Source: Flexibacter flexilis DSM 6793
GTDB taxonomy: Bacteria; Bacteroidota; Bacteroidia; Cytophagales; Flexibacteraceae
DNA: 64,000 bases
Assembly (NCBI RefSeq): GCF_900112255.1
Contig: NZ_FOLE01000004.1
Location: 179,819 to 243,818, forward strand
Direction: 5' to 3'
Shown one piece after another: positions 18,522 to 26,203 of the stretch. The notes beneath the pieces are model-generated. The model made no database searches. It had not been told where the DNA came from and was given only the letters and a program-made list of their open reading frames with translations. Positions within the stretch are counted from its first letter, which is position 1. Each line of letters begins with the position of its first letter. Both the position numbers and the translations under genes were made by a program.

Positions 18522-18608
18522 CATAACAAATAACGGAAAAATGTATTTCCGTATTTGCATTTTACCAAATATTATAATACAAATACACCAATTTCAAAAT
18601 TAACAATT

Positions 18609-19052
18609 ATGCTCACAACACAAGTAAGAACAGATATGAATCTTGACCAATCGCTTGAGGCACTGGTAGAAAAAAAGATGCAACTCAACTCCATGAAATA
18701 CAATGACGCTAACTACGACAAAGTAGAAGATGAGTTGCACGAGTTGGAAGATGACTTTATTGACGAGTTTGGAGATTTGCTTGAAGAAGCACTCCAAGAC
18801 GTACACGACGAATTTTGTTCGGATAACGACGTATTGTTGCCGACGGCTTATTTGGCGCAACGCTATACCCGCACCAAAGACGCAAACGGCAAAAACGTTT
18901 ATGAGGTAGATTTTAAAGACGGCGTACAAGTAGATGTGGACGAATACCCAGGCAAAGACTCTCGCTTGGTGCTTGTTCCCAATCCTACACGCGTAATGCT
19001 TACCGTAAACGGCATCAGCAAAGAAGTTGTTTGGCAAGCTGAAACAAAGTAA
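18609..19052 (+). CDS. Conserved hypothetical acidic protein
   Basis: 147 residues from the ATG at 18609 (MLTTQVRTDM); the frame is open 18 codons further upstream, but that part is spacer containing the likely transcript start. The N-terminal half is a very acidic helix (KVEDELHELEDDFIDEFGDLLEEAL), the C-terminal half a small beta-rich part ending in VNGISKEVVW. No signal peptide and no recognised domain. Function unknown; not obviously linked to its neighbours. A hairpin terminator follows at about 19080-19117. Confidence 0.7.
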   Translation: MLTTQVRTDMNLDQSLEALVEKKMQLNSMKYNDANYDKVEDELHELEDDFIDEFGDLLEEALQDVHDEFCSDNDVLLPTAYLAQRYTRTKDANGKNVYEVDFKDGVQVDVDEYPGKDSRLVLVPNPTRVMLTVNGISKEVVWQAETK

Positions 19053-19079
19053 TCAGTCAGGTATTTGATTAAAATATTC

Positions 19080-19117
19080 AAAGCTCCATTTTCTAATGCA
19101 GAAGATGGGGCTTTTTT
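19080..19117 (+). terminator. Terminator before hemE
   Basis: Stem AAAGCTCCAT (19080-19089) with ATGGGGCTTT (19105-19114, one G-U pair), followed by T-run. Confidence 0.7.
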
Positions 19118-19132
19118 GTGTCGAAAAAACTT

Positions 19133-19140
19133 TATCTTTG
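19133..19140 (+). promoter_or_regulatory. Candidate -7 element for hemE
   Basis: TATCTTTG fits TAnnTTTG and lies about 104 bases before the hemE start. No TTG at the usual distance, so it is weak evidence. Confidence 0.35.
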
Positions 19141-19243
19141 CGGGGCTTTTAAAAGACTTTTTCAAGCATAAAATACTGATTATCTTCATTTTATACTTAT
19201 TTTTTCAAACAAAGACAAGGTTTTTACTTTTTATAAATATATC

Positions 19244-20281
19244 ATGCCTCTAAAAAATGATTTGATATTGCGAGCGGCTCGCGGTGAAAAAACAGAGCGT
19301 ACTCCCGTGTGGTTGATGCGTCAGGCGGGTAGAGTGTTACCCGAATACCGTGCCGTGCGCGAAAAAACGGGTGGTTTCATTGAGATGGTAACCAACCCCG
19401 AATTGGCGGCCGAAGTAACCATTCAACCCGTTGATATTCTCGGAGTTGATGCGGCCATTATCTTTTCGGATATTCTCGTAATTCCTGAAGCGATGGGTTT
19501 GCCTTACACGATGGAAGAAAAACGCGGCCCTTTGTTTCCGCGTACCGTGCAAACAGCTGCCGACATCGACAATATCCGTATTGCGGAGCCAGAAGCTGAC
19601 TTGGCCTATGTGCTGGACGCTATTAAACTTGTAAAACGCGACCTCAACGACCGCGTGCCGCTTATCGGCTTTGCGGGTGCTCCTTGGACGATTTTTGCGT
19701 ATATGGTAGAAGGTAGCGGCTCAAAAACATTTTCTAAAGCAAAAAAAATGCTTTATGCCGAGCCAGAATTGGCGCATAAACTGCTAGACAAAATCACGCA
19801 GAGCACCATCGTATATCTGAAAGCCCAAATCGCGGCTGGTGCGGACATGGTACAACTTTTCGACTCGTGGGCGGGAATGCTTGCCCCTGATGTGTACGAT
19901 ACTTTTGCCTTGCGTTATATCGCCCAAATCTGCGATGCGATTACGGAAGTCCCTGTGACGGTGTTTGCAAAAGGTGCATTTTTTGCACGCGAAGGCATGG
20001 CCAAACTGTCTTGTAATACCATTGGCCTTGATTGGAACATGGAAATAGCCGAGTCGCGCCGCATTATTGGCCCAGACAAAACACTACAAGGCAACCTTGA
20101 TCCTTGCGTGCTGTACGCCTCTTTTGACCAAGTGCGCGAGCAAACTCGCCAAATGATGAAAGCCTTTGAAGGCCAGCGACATATCGCCAACTTAGGACAC
20201 GGTCTTTATCCAGACCTCAGCCCCGACAAAGTGAAATGCTTTATTGATACCGTAAAAGAATATCAACCTTCCAAACAATAA
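19244..20281 (+). CDS. hemE: Uroporphyrinogen decarboxylase
   Basis: Removes the four acetate carboxyls of uroporphyrinogen III to give coproporphyrinogen III in haem synthesis, in the cytoplasm. The 345-residue protein has the family signature [16 protein letters not shown] near residue 21, the substrate-cleft Asp in [12 protein letters not shown], and GFAGAPWT at about 143-150, followed by NLGHGLYPD near the C terminus. Length is normal. It stands alone between two terminators, as a single-gene unit. Confidence 0.95.
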   Translation: MPLKNDLILRAARGEKTERTPVWLMRQAGRVLPEYRAVREKTGGFIEMVTNPELAAEVTIQPVDILGVDAAIIFSDILVIPEAMGLPYTMEEKRGPLFPRTVQTAADIDNIRIAEPEADLAYVLDAIKLVKRDLNDRVPLIGFAGAPWTIFAYMVEGSGSKTFSKAKKMLYAEPELAHKLLDKITQSTIVYLKAQIAAGADMVQLFDSWAGMLAPDVYDTFALRYIAQICDAITEVPVTVFAKGAFFAREGMAKLSCNTIGLDWNMEIAESRRIIGPDKTLQGNLDPCVLYASFDQVREQTRQMMKAFEGQRHIANLGHGLYPDLSPDKVKCFIDTVKEYQPSKQ

Positions 20282-20320
20282 AAAATGCGGCACGTTTTCA
20301 GAAAACGTGCCGCATTTTTT
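20281..20320. terminator. Bidirectional terminator after hemE
   Basis: A perfect 18-bp stem (20281-20298 with 20302-20319) and a CAG loop, beginning at the last base of the hemE stop codon. Flanking A- and T-runs let it serve the convergent gene at 20338 as well. Confidence 0.9.
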
Positions 20321-20337
20321 ATGAAACTAAAATGATA

Positions 20338-20904
20338 TTAGAATCTGAAACGACCACCAATTGATCCATTTAAGTCTATCCATAAGGTAGCAGGTGTTAA
20401 TTCAACGTAAGGCGTTGCTTCTAAAAATACAGACAAAGGAACTTCGTCAAATGTATATTCCATGCCCAATACTCCCACAGCTCCAAGCGCAATGCGCGTT
20501 TCATAATCATCATAATACCAACCGTTATTATAACGCTTGTAGTAGCTACGTGATGCCACTTGAGCACCTAAGCCATAATACCAACCTAGACCCTGTACAT
20601 CCGAAACGTTCTTCGTCCATTGGTAAGTAAATGTGGCAGAAAGTCCCCCACTTCTATAATAATAATCGTCATGGCGACGAGAGCGAAACGAACGCCCTAA
20701 CGTCAGATCCCATGCGTTACCACCCGTATAATGTTTTAGTGTTAGGCCAAATGGCTCACCAAACTTCAAGCCCAAGCCCCAAGGCTTGCCATTTCCACTC
20801 GAAGAAGAGGAAGACGTACTTTTTTTCTTTGTTGATTTTTTTTGTGCCTGTGCGGCTGTGAGTCCCAGACTTAGAAGCAGAATAAATACTAATACCTTTT
20901 TCAT
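20338..20904 (-). CDS. Probable outer membrane beta-barrel protein
   Basis: The start at 20904 begins a good signal peptide (MKKVLVFILLLSLG...AQAQ); the 15 codons upstream are spacer. The mature N terminus is a Lys/Ser low-complexity run (KKSTKKKSTSSSSSS) followed by WGLGLKFGEPFGLTLKHY. The rest alternates strands rich in Tyr and Gly (WYYGLGAQVASRSYY) and ends in GGRFRF, fitting a small eight-strand-type barrel. Function unknown. It shares a terminator with convergent hemE. Confidence 0.75.
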   Translation of the reverse strand: MKKVLVFILLLSLGLTAAQAQKKSTKKKSTSSSSSSGNGKPWGLGLKFGEPFGLTLKHYTGGNAWDLTLGRSFRSRRHDDYYYRSGGLSATFTYQWTKNVSDVQGLGWYYGLGAQVASRSYYKRYNNGWYYDDYETRIALGAVGVLGMEYTFDEVPLSVFLEATPYVELTPATLWIDLNGSIGGRFRF

Positions 20905-21073
20905 AATAATAATTGGTTGAAAGTTGATAAAGAAGCAAATTAAAGACAATATTCTTATAACACTAATTCTTTTTATATTGTTTCATTAAAATATTATTAA
21001 TTTTTACTTTTATTAATATTTTCCTTACTAATAACCAGAATTTTAAGCTCCCCTCCTATTTTATCAAAAAAAA

Positions 21074-21097
21074 GCTGCACTAAATATTTAGTACAGC
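21074..21097 (-). terminator. Terminator of the sigma factor/membrane protein unit
   Basis: An 11-bp stem with one mismatch (21074-21084 with 21087-21097), followed on the minus strand by a long T-run (21063-21073 region). Confidence 0.7.
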
Positions 21098-21111
21098 CTA
21101 TCAAACGACCG

Positions 21112-21705
21112 TTATTCCCCAAACTGCCCCGTAATGCCTTCCAATTGCTCTATGAGTTGGTTGGTTTGTGCCTGTTGGCGGCGAATCTGTTTCGGACGAA
21201 AATAAAACCAGTTGAGCAAAATCCACGCAGCCGTAATGCCATAAGCCAGACTCGCCCCCACCCACGTCATACGCGCAGCGTACTCGTACATATACAAGCC
21301 CAAACCCAGCGACAGCAGCACAAAATACACGTTGAGCATCGTGGTTTGCATGAAATTTTGTTGCTTTTTGAAAGCTATCAACTTTTGTAAATATTCGTGG
21401 CTGTTGCCCGTTTGGCTTATCTTTTTCAACAAGAAAATACTTTTGTTGGAGGCGACCATAAAAATAGCCATCGCCAAGATAATCAGCACTATACCCACTT
21501 TTGTACTGAGCATTTCGGGCTGGAATTTGACCCAAACCCACACAATAAACAGGCTGGTAACCAACAGCCCCAAATTCATGAATAAGATATTGCGCAACTG
21601 TTTGTTTTTGAGCTTGCGCACTTGCCCCAATATTTGTTCTACGTCGGGTTGTTGTGTGGTTTTCTTTGCCCACAACTCATTGAAATCAAAGCTATTGCCT
21701 TCCAT
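21112..21705 (-). CDS. Four-helix membrane protein partnered with an ECF sigma factor
   Basis: 197 residues: a soluble N-terminal ~40 residues (MEGNSFDFNELWAKK), then four likely membrane helices (about 41-62, 68-86, 117-135, 141-163) and a Gln/Arg-rich cytoplasmic tail. Its first 14 bases overlap the end of the sigma factor gene, so the two are translationally coupled. Position and topology suggest an anti-sigma role, but there is no recognised anti-sigma zinc motif, so this is inference. Another long open frame on the same strand (21101-21673) is a shadow. Confidence 0.75.
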   Translation of the reverse strand: MEGNSFDFNELWAKKTTQQPDVEQILGQVRKLKNKQLRNILFMNLGLLVTSLFIVWVWVKFQPEMLSTKVGIVLIILAMAIFMVASNKSIFLLKKISQTGNSHEYLQKLIAFKKQQNFMQTTMLNVYFVLLSLGLGLYMYEYAARMTWVGASLAYGITAAWILLNWFYFRPKQIRRQQAQTNQLIEQLEGITGQFGE

Positions 21706-22165
21706 ATTCTTTAAATTTTTGTGTGAGTTTTTCTTTCATTCTGTGAATCCGCACTCTTACGTTTGCTTCCGAAATTCCCATGATTTGAGCGATTTCGGCT
21801 TGCTTGATGTTTTCCAATTCCATCGAAATAATGAGGCGGTCGGTTTCGGGAAATTCCGAAATACACTGGTACAAAAACTGAATTTGCGGCTCGGTACTTT
21901 CGGCGTTTTCTTCGTGTAAATGGCTCGGAAAATCCGTCTTTACGAAGCGGTTTCCTTTTTCGATTTGGCGCAAACAATTGTTAGTAGCGATGCGGTAAAT
22001 CCATGTGCCGACGCTGGACTCGCCCCTAAATTTGGGCAACTGCTGCCACACCACAATAAACGTTTCCTGCGTCATGTCCTGTGCAAGGGCGTGGTCGTTC
22101 ACATAACCCATGCACAAGCGGAATATTTTTTGCCAATATTGGGCGTATATCTGCTCAAAAGTCAT
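21692..22165 (-). CDS. RNA polymerase ECF sigma factor
   Basis: 157 residues with sigma-70 region 2 (QYWQKIFRLCMGYVNDHALAQDMTQETFIVVWQQLPKF, about 8-45) and region 4 (SMELENIKQAEIAQIMGISEANVRVRIHRMKEKL, about 115-149), and the short linker typical of ECF factors. It would direct core polymerase to a stress or envelope regulon. The gene is followed with a 14-base overlap by a membrane protein that may control it, and preceded by an exported hydrolase gene ending 12 bases upstream. Confidence 0.9.
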   Translation of the reverse strand: MTFEQIYAQYWQKIFRLCMGYVNDHALAQDMTQETFIVVWQQLPKFRGESSVGTWIYRIATNNCLRQIEKGNRFVKTDFPSHLHEENAESTEPQIQFLYQCISEFPETDRLIISMELENIKQAEIAQIMGISEANVRVRIHRMKEKLTQKFKEYGRQ

Positions 22166-22177
22166 AAGCTTGGGGGC

Positions 22178-23035
22178 TTAGCGTAAGTTCAAAAATTGGG
22201 TAAGTTGGGCGTTGTACCAAGCCGTATTGTCGTACATAATGAAGTGTAAACCTTTGTCAGCGTAGGCCAATTGTGCGGTTTTGAGGTGCTGATATTGTTG
22301 TTCAATGGCCGATTTAATGGGCTGAAAATTTCCTTCCAACAAAACAAGCGTTGGGCATTGCACAAATTGTATTTTTTCGCGCAAATCGGTATTAGAAAAA
22401 TCGCAGTACATGGCGGCAAAGGTCTTGCGGTCGGATTTGAGCGTCCAGTTCACCACCAAATTTTGTTTGGCCGTATCGCTTACCAGACTGGCCGCCGATA
22501 TTTTTTGCATTTGGGCAAATTGCGCCTCCGAAACACTAAGCATTTGATTTACAATAGGTGTGCAATCATTATTCGGGTTACTTTTGAACGAAGGATTCAT
22601 CAAAGCCGCCAAACAAGGCAAGGCATCTACCACGACAATTTTTTCGGGCATTTGCGGATTTTCGGCAGCAATGGCCATCGCTAACGCGCCTCCCATGCTG
22701 TGCCCCACAATGATAGGTTTTTGTATTTTTTCGTTTTTGATAAAAGTTGCAATAGCCGTTGCCCAGCCAGCAAAAGTGCTGTTAGGCGCAGGCGGCGCAC
22801 CCGCAAAACCCGCCATCGTGAGCGTATAGCAAGTGTAATCTTTTCCGAATAACGTTTTGGTTTCGTCCCACACTTGGCCAGCACAACCAAACCCCGGTAT
22901 AAAAATAACGGCTTTCGCTCCTTTGCCCGTTTTCTGTACCTGAAATGGATACGAAACAGTATTTTTTTGAGCAAAAATAGATTGACCAAAAGTCATTAGC
23001 AACATGGCGGCAATTACGATTCTTAGCGTTTTCAT
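22178..23035 (-). CDS. Exported alpha/beta hydrolase
   Basis: 285 residues starting with a signal peptide (MKTLRIVIAAMLLM...FAQK). The fold is clear from the oxyanion segment FIPGFGCAGQVW, the nucleophile elbow GHSMGG with Ser113, and a late LHFIMYD carrying the likely catalytic His. The acid is probably in the LVLLEGN region. The substrate is unknown; a periplasmic esterase or lipase-like role fits. It is upstream of the sigma factor gene by 12 bases and may be co-transcribed. Confidence 0.85.
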   Translation of the reverse strand: MKTLRIVIAAMLLMTFGQSIFAQKNTVSYPFQVQKTGKGAKAVIFIPGFGCAGQVWDETKTLFGKDYTCYTLTMAGFAGAPPAPNSTFAGWATAIATFIKNEKIQKPIIVGHSMGGALAMAIAAENPQMPEKIVVVDALPCLAALMNPSFKSNPNNDCTPIVNQMLSVSEAQFAQMQKISAASLVSDTAKQNLVVNWTLKSDRKTFAAMYCDFSNTDLREKIQFVQCPTLVLLEGNFQPIKSAIEQQYQHLKTAQLAYADKGLHFIMYDNTAWYNAQLTQFLNLR

Positions 23036-23179
23036 ACGATTGATTTTTATGTTTTTTGAAGTTTAGAGACACGCCGCGCCAAAATGTTACAGTCCGATTC
23101 TATTTTTTTTCAAAAAAGTTTTCAGATAGAAAAATAACTACATTTTGGTTTTCACGAACCACAGCCAAAACACGAAAAG

Positions 23180-23211
23180 AAAACGGCTTCGGGGTTTCCG
23201 AAGCCGTTTTT
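23180..23211. terminator. Strong hairpin upstream of the alpha/beta hydrolase
   Basis: A 13-bp perfect stem (23180-23192 with 23198-23210), 5-base loop and flanking A/T runs. It separates the ClbS-like gene's unit from the hydrolase unit. Confidence 0.75.
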
Positions 23212-23225
23212 GAGCACAGACTTTC

Positions 23226-23255
23226 AATTTAGTACTAAATCCACCATTTTAACAA
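23226..23255. repeat. Post-gene repeat, copy 1 (after ClbS-like gene)
   Basis: A 30-base segment matching 26 positions of the segment at 23884-23915. It lies 26 bases beyond the stop of the minus-strand ClbS-like gene and is followed by CTGCTGTTAGCGGC. It looks like part of a cassette-type boundary, but canonical attC core sites are not met. Confidence 0.45.
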
Positions 23256-23281
23256 ACTGCTGTTAGCGGCAAGAATTATTG

Positions 23282-23794
23282 TTATTTTAGTTGTTTTATT
23301 TTCTTCCATTTTCGTATTCTGTCTTTTGCGTTTTTAAATGGTGAAGAAGTATTGAGTTGTATCATTTTCCCCAGCGTCCATTTGTCGTACCAAGCCATTT
23401 CATATAATTCTCCGTTCGTTTTACTTTCAATTAATTTCAAAATTTCATTTGTCGTTTTTTCAAGTTTTTTGTTAAGCGTTTTGAAATCATCATTTTCATA
23501 ATCTTTATAAAATTTTTGTGCAAGCAACCCTAGTTCATTCCACTTAAAACCTGTTTCTGGAAAGTCAACTTCAAGTCCTTTGCTTTTCTTGTCATTCCAT
23601 TTCAAAATCAATTGTCCCCAACCAACAAGATAAGCCACGAGATTGTTGATACTCATTAACGTATTTTTTGAATGTCCTTCAAGTTCGTTTTCTTCCGTTA
23701 GTTCAATTGGAATATTGGCAAGTTCTGTTCTCAACTTTTGGTAGTTGTCAACTATTGCTTTTTGTAATTCGTTTTTATCTTTCGGTATTGCCAT
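23282..23794 (-). CDS. ClbS/DfsB family four-helix protein
   Basis: 170 residues resembling the ClbS/DfsB (DUF1706) family: start MAIPKDKNELQKAI, the conserved lead GHSKNTLMSINNLVAYLVGWGQLILKW, and MAWYDKWTLGKMIQLNTSSPFKNAKDRIRKWKK at the end. ClbS protects cells by hydrolysing the cyclopropane of colibactin; most relatives have no known substrate. Base composition is A+T-rich and the gene stands between repeated segments, which suggests acquisition by transfer. Confidence 0.8.
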   Translation of the reverse strand: MAIPKDKNELQKAIVDNYQKLRTELANIPIELTEENELEGHSKNTLMSINNLVAYLVGWGQLILKWNDKKSKGLEVDFPETGFKWNELGLLAQKFYKDYENDDFKTLNKKLEKTTNEILKLIESKTNGELYEMAWYDKWTLGKMIQLNTSSPFKNAKDRIRKWKKIKQLK

Positions 23795-23883
23795 TTCTAT
23801 TCAGATTGTCTGTTTGTTAGGGTGTTCACTGTACTTAACACTAACGGTTGGCCGAAAATGGCGACTTCAAAAAACTTCCATTG

Positions 23884-23915
23884 AATTTAGCACTCAAGCT
23901 CCGCCATATTAACAA
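23884..23915. repeat. Post-gene repeat, copy 2 (after Reg_prop lipoprotein gene)
   Basis: A 32-base segment matching copy 1 at 23226-23255. It lies 11 bases beyond the stop of the minus-strand gene at 23927. On its left, at 23838-23868, is CACTAACGGTTGG and GAAAATGGCG, which can partly pair with CGCCATATT in this copy. Confidence 0.45.
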
Positions 23916-23926
23916 GGTTTACATTT

Positions 23927-25033
23927 TTAAAATTGCTTATCAAAAGCCTTTCCGTTAAACGTATATAGGCTTCCGTCGGCCATTCCAAACCATAATTTAC
24001 CTTTTTTATCCTCGAAGATAGCAAGCGTAAATTCATTGCTAAGGCCGTTTTTCTTTGTGTAATTAATCATATTTACACCATCATATTTCCAAATGCCTGT
24101 ATCTCTGTCTCCAAACCAAATATTTCCACTTTTATCTTCTGCAATAGCAAAAACATGTTCCAATGTGCCTTGAGGCGATTTATCGCCGTTTCGTTTGCTG
24201 TTGGCGGGAATCAAGCCGTGTTTATTTGAAAAATTAATGATTGAATCACCTTCTTTGAGTAATACGCCGATTCCGTTATTTCCAATCCAAAGTCTGCCTT
24301 TAGAGTCTTCAAAAATACTTCGTATGTGCAGCGGTTCTATTTTTCTATCATAGCCCAGCGTTTCGTCGTTGATGATGGTAAAATCACGCCCATTATACCC
24401 GAAAACACCCGCATACGTGGCAAACCATATCATATTATTTTTGCCTACGGCAATATCCGTTACGGCAAATAAATTATCATTTGGATTAAGGACTTTTTGC
24501 GGCGGAAAATCTAAATAATGTAATTGTTGTCCGTCGTATCTATAAACGCCTGATTTATTGCCAGCCTCAAACCATAAGTCTCTGTCGGCTTTCAACCATT
24601 GGCTTTTCTTAGCGTCATCGGTTTGAATCTGGAAAACATTTCGAGAATTTTGTTTGCTTGATTTTGTGTGGTTTGTAATGATTGTACCGTCGTAACTGCT
24701 CACGCCAGTTTGTGTGTTAAACCAAATAACACCTTCTTTATCTTCCTGAATGGAATGGATTTGGTTATCTGTTATCCCCTCATTAACAGTAATATAAGTA
24801 AATGATTGGCCATTATAAACCGCAACGCCCTCTTGAAGACTTCCAAACCAATAATTGCCTTTGCTGTCCTGAAAAATGGCACGTATTCCAGAAGTAAATT
24901 TCAAGGTATCGGCTTTTGAAGTGGCTACCAATTCCGCGTTCTTCACTTCCTTTTCGGTTGATTTCTTCTCAACACAAGAACAGTTCAGCGTCAATAGAAG
25001 TACTAAGGAAACCAATTTTATTCTCTTGTTCAT
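23927..25033 (-). CDS. Lipoprotein with two-component-regulator propeller (Reg_prop) repeats
   Basis: 368 residues beginning with a lipoprotein signal (MNKRIKLVSLVLLL...CSC). The rest is a run of about seven propeller repeats of the form IxxIxEDKxGxIWFGTxxGVxxYDG, for example IHSIQEDKEGVIWF, IRSIFEDSKGRLWIG and TLAIFEDKKGKLWFG. Such propellers are usually the sensor part of hybrid histidine kinases, but here there is no kinase, receiver or membrane domain, so it is a stand-alone propeller. It may bind a ligand or partner at the cell surface. Neighbours give no clue. Confidence 0.85.
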   Translation of the reverse strand: MNKRIKLVSLVLLLTLNCSCVEKKSTEKEVKNAELVATSKADTLKFTSGIRAIFQDSKGNYWFGSLQEGVAVYNGQSFTYITVNEGITDNQIHSIQEDKEGVIWFNTQTGVSSYDGTIITNHTKSSKQNSRNVFQIQTDDAKKSQWLKADRDLWFEAGNKSGVYRYDGQQLHYLDFPPQKVLNPNDNLFAVTDIAVGKNNMIWFATYAGVFGYNGRDFTIINDETLGYDRKIEPLHIRSIFEDSKGRLWIGNNGIGVLLKEGDSIINFSNKHGLIPANSKRNGDKSPQGTLEHVFAIAEDKSGNIWFGDRDTGIWKYDGVNMINYTKKNGLSNEFTLAIFEDKKGKLWFGMADGSLYTFNGKAFDKQF

Positions 25034-25168
25034 TTCTGGATTTTATAAATATGGTTCACAATGGAAAAACATTGTCGAAGGGATATATTTGAAACAATAA
25101 ACCCAACTTTTAGCAATACTTTTTTGTGCGGCTACACACGTTTTGGGGCTAAGGATATGTTTTTATTA

Positions 25169-25837
25169 TTAATATTTAGTCAGCCAAATAAAAACCAAAA
25201 TAATCCACTGTATTGCAATTAGCATCCAAATCAATTTTCGGCTTGGTTGTGAGATATTTTCTAAACTTTGAATTGTTTTTACCTTTATAATATTAGTGAA
25301 ACTTTGATTTTCTTGGTTAAAATCTACGTCATCTAATTGTACTTTTTGCAAACCAAAAACAATGATTTTTCTTAACCATTTATTTTCCGCTTTGTCAGTT
25401 TTTATGTCTTGAATTAGTTTCAGTTTTTCCAAGGAAAAATCCCCAGCAGTTCTCAATACGTTGGGTTGTTTTGCTTTAAATTTTTCCAAAATCCTGTCTA
25501 ATAAAGGGTTGATTAAATTTTCTGATTTCTCAGTAATAATTTTGTGAGATAATTTTTGTAAAATATATTTATTCCCGAGTGCAAAAAAAAGAAATGGACT
25601 TCCGATACAGACTAAATACCATAAAATAGAACCAACGGGTCTAGCAAAGAAAGTCAGTATTAAAAAAGGAATGGCACTTGTGTGTGCAGAATGCCCCGCA
25701 TCAATATTTTTTGTGAGAAGAATAAAGCCCATTATGGCAACTACAACTGTTGAAAATGTAGCTAAGATGTTTATTTTCAGAAAGCTGAATAGCGCAACAG
25801 ATGACAACTTTACTATGTATTTAAGATTTTCTTTCAT
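25169..25837 (-). CDS. Unknown membrane protein
   Basis: 222 residues, not recognised. Likely membrane helices at about 11-42, 52-65 and 68-90 and one at the C terminus (about 202-219). The middle part (about 95-200) is soluble, lysine-rich and predicted helical. Base composition is A+T-rich like the two preceding genes. No partner gene is evident; the upstream spacer is large and empty. Confidence 0.6.
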   Translation of the reverse strand: MKENLKYIVKLSSVALFSFLKINILATFSTVVVAIMGFILLTKNIDAGHSAHTSAIPFLILTFFARPVGSILWYLVCIGSPFLFFALGNKYILQKLSHKIITEKSENLINPLLDRILEKFKAKQPNVLRTAGDFSLEKLKLIQDIKTDKAENKWLRKIIVFGLQKVQLDDVDFNQENQSFTNIIKVKTIQSLENISQPSRKLIWMLIAIQWIILVFIWLTKY

Positions 25838-26203
25838 TTTATTTATGTTATTTCAATTTATTTTCAGCGCGTTTGTTTGGTATATCGCAAAACACCCATA
25901 TAAACAAACTATCGCGTAAACCGCCATCGCTTATACAGTATTGCTACAATGATCCTAAAAAGATGGCATACTTACAAATATTTTTATGTTTCACATTCAA
26001 AATATCACATAAAAATACAAAAATACTTCTACCCAAAATTTTCGGTGCGGATAGCAACATACAATTGACCAAACCCAAACAGCCTGTTTTCAGATAGAAT
26101 TTTCGCTACCTATTTTAACTTTATTGATATGGTATTGTATTGTTAATAAAAAAAGTACATATTGAAGCTCCACTTATTTTTTACAATACAATAAATTTAA
26201 ACC
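25838..26203. other. Gene-free stretch upstream of the FAD oxidoreductase
   Basis: About 366 bases, A+T-rich. Short open frames here have no coding character. It must hold the divergent promoters for the genes at 25837 and 26204, but no full TTG-TAnnTTTG pair was found. Confidence 0.5.

Noticed and set aside
21101..21673. Second same-strand frame overlapping the four-helix membrane protein
   Set aside because: Low-complexity reading with no helices; the other frame has clear membrane segments and overlaps the sigma factor sensibly.
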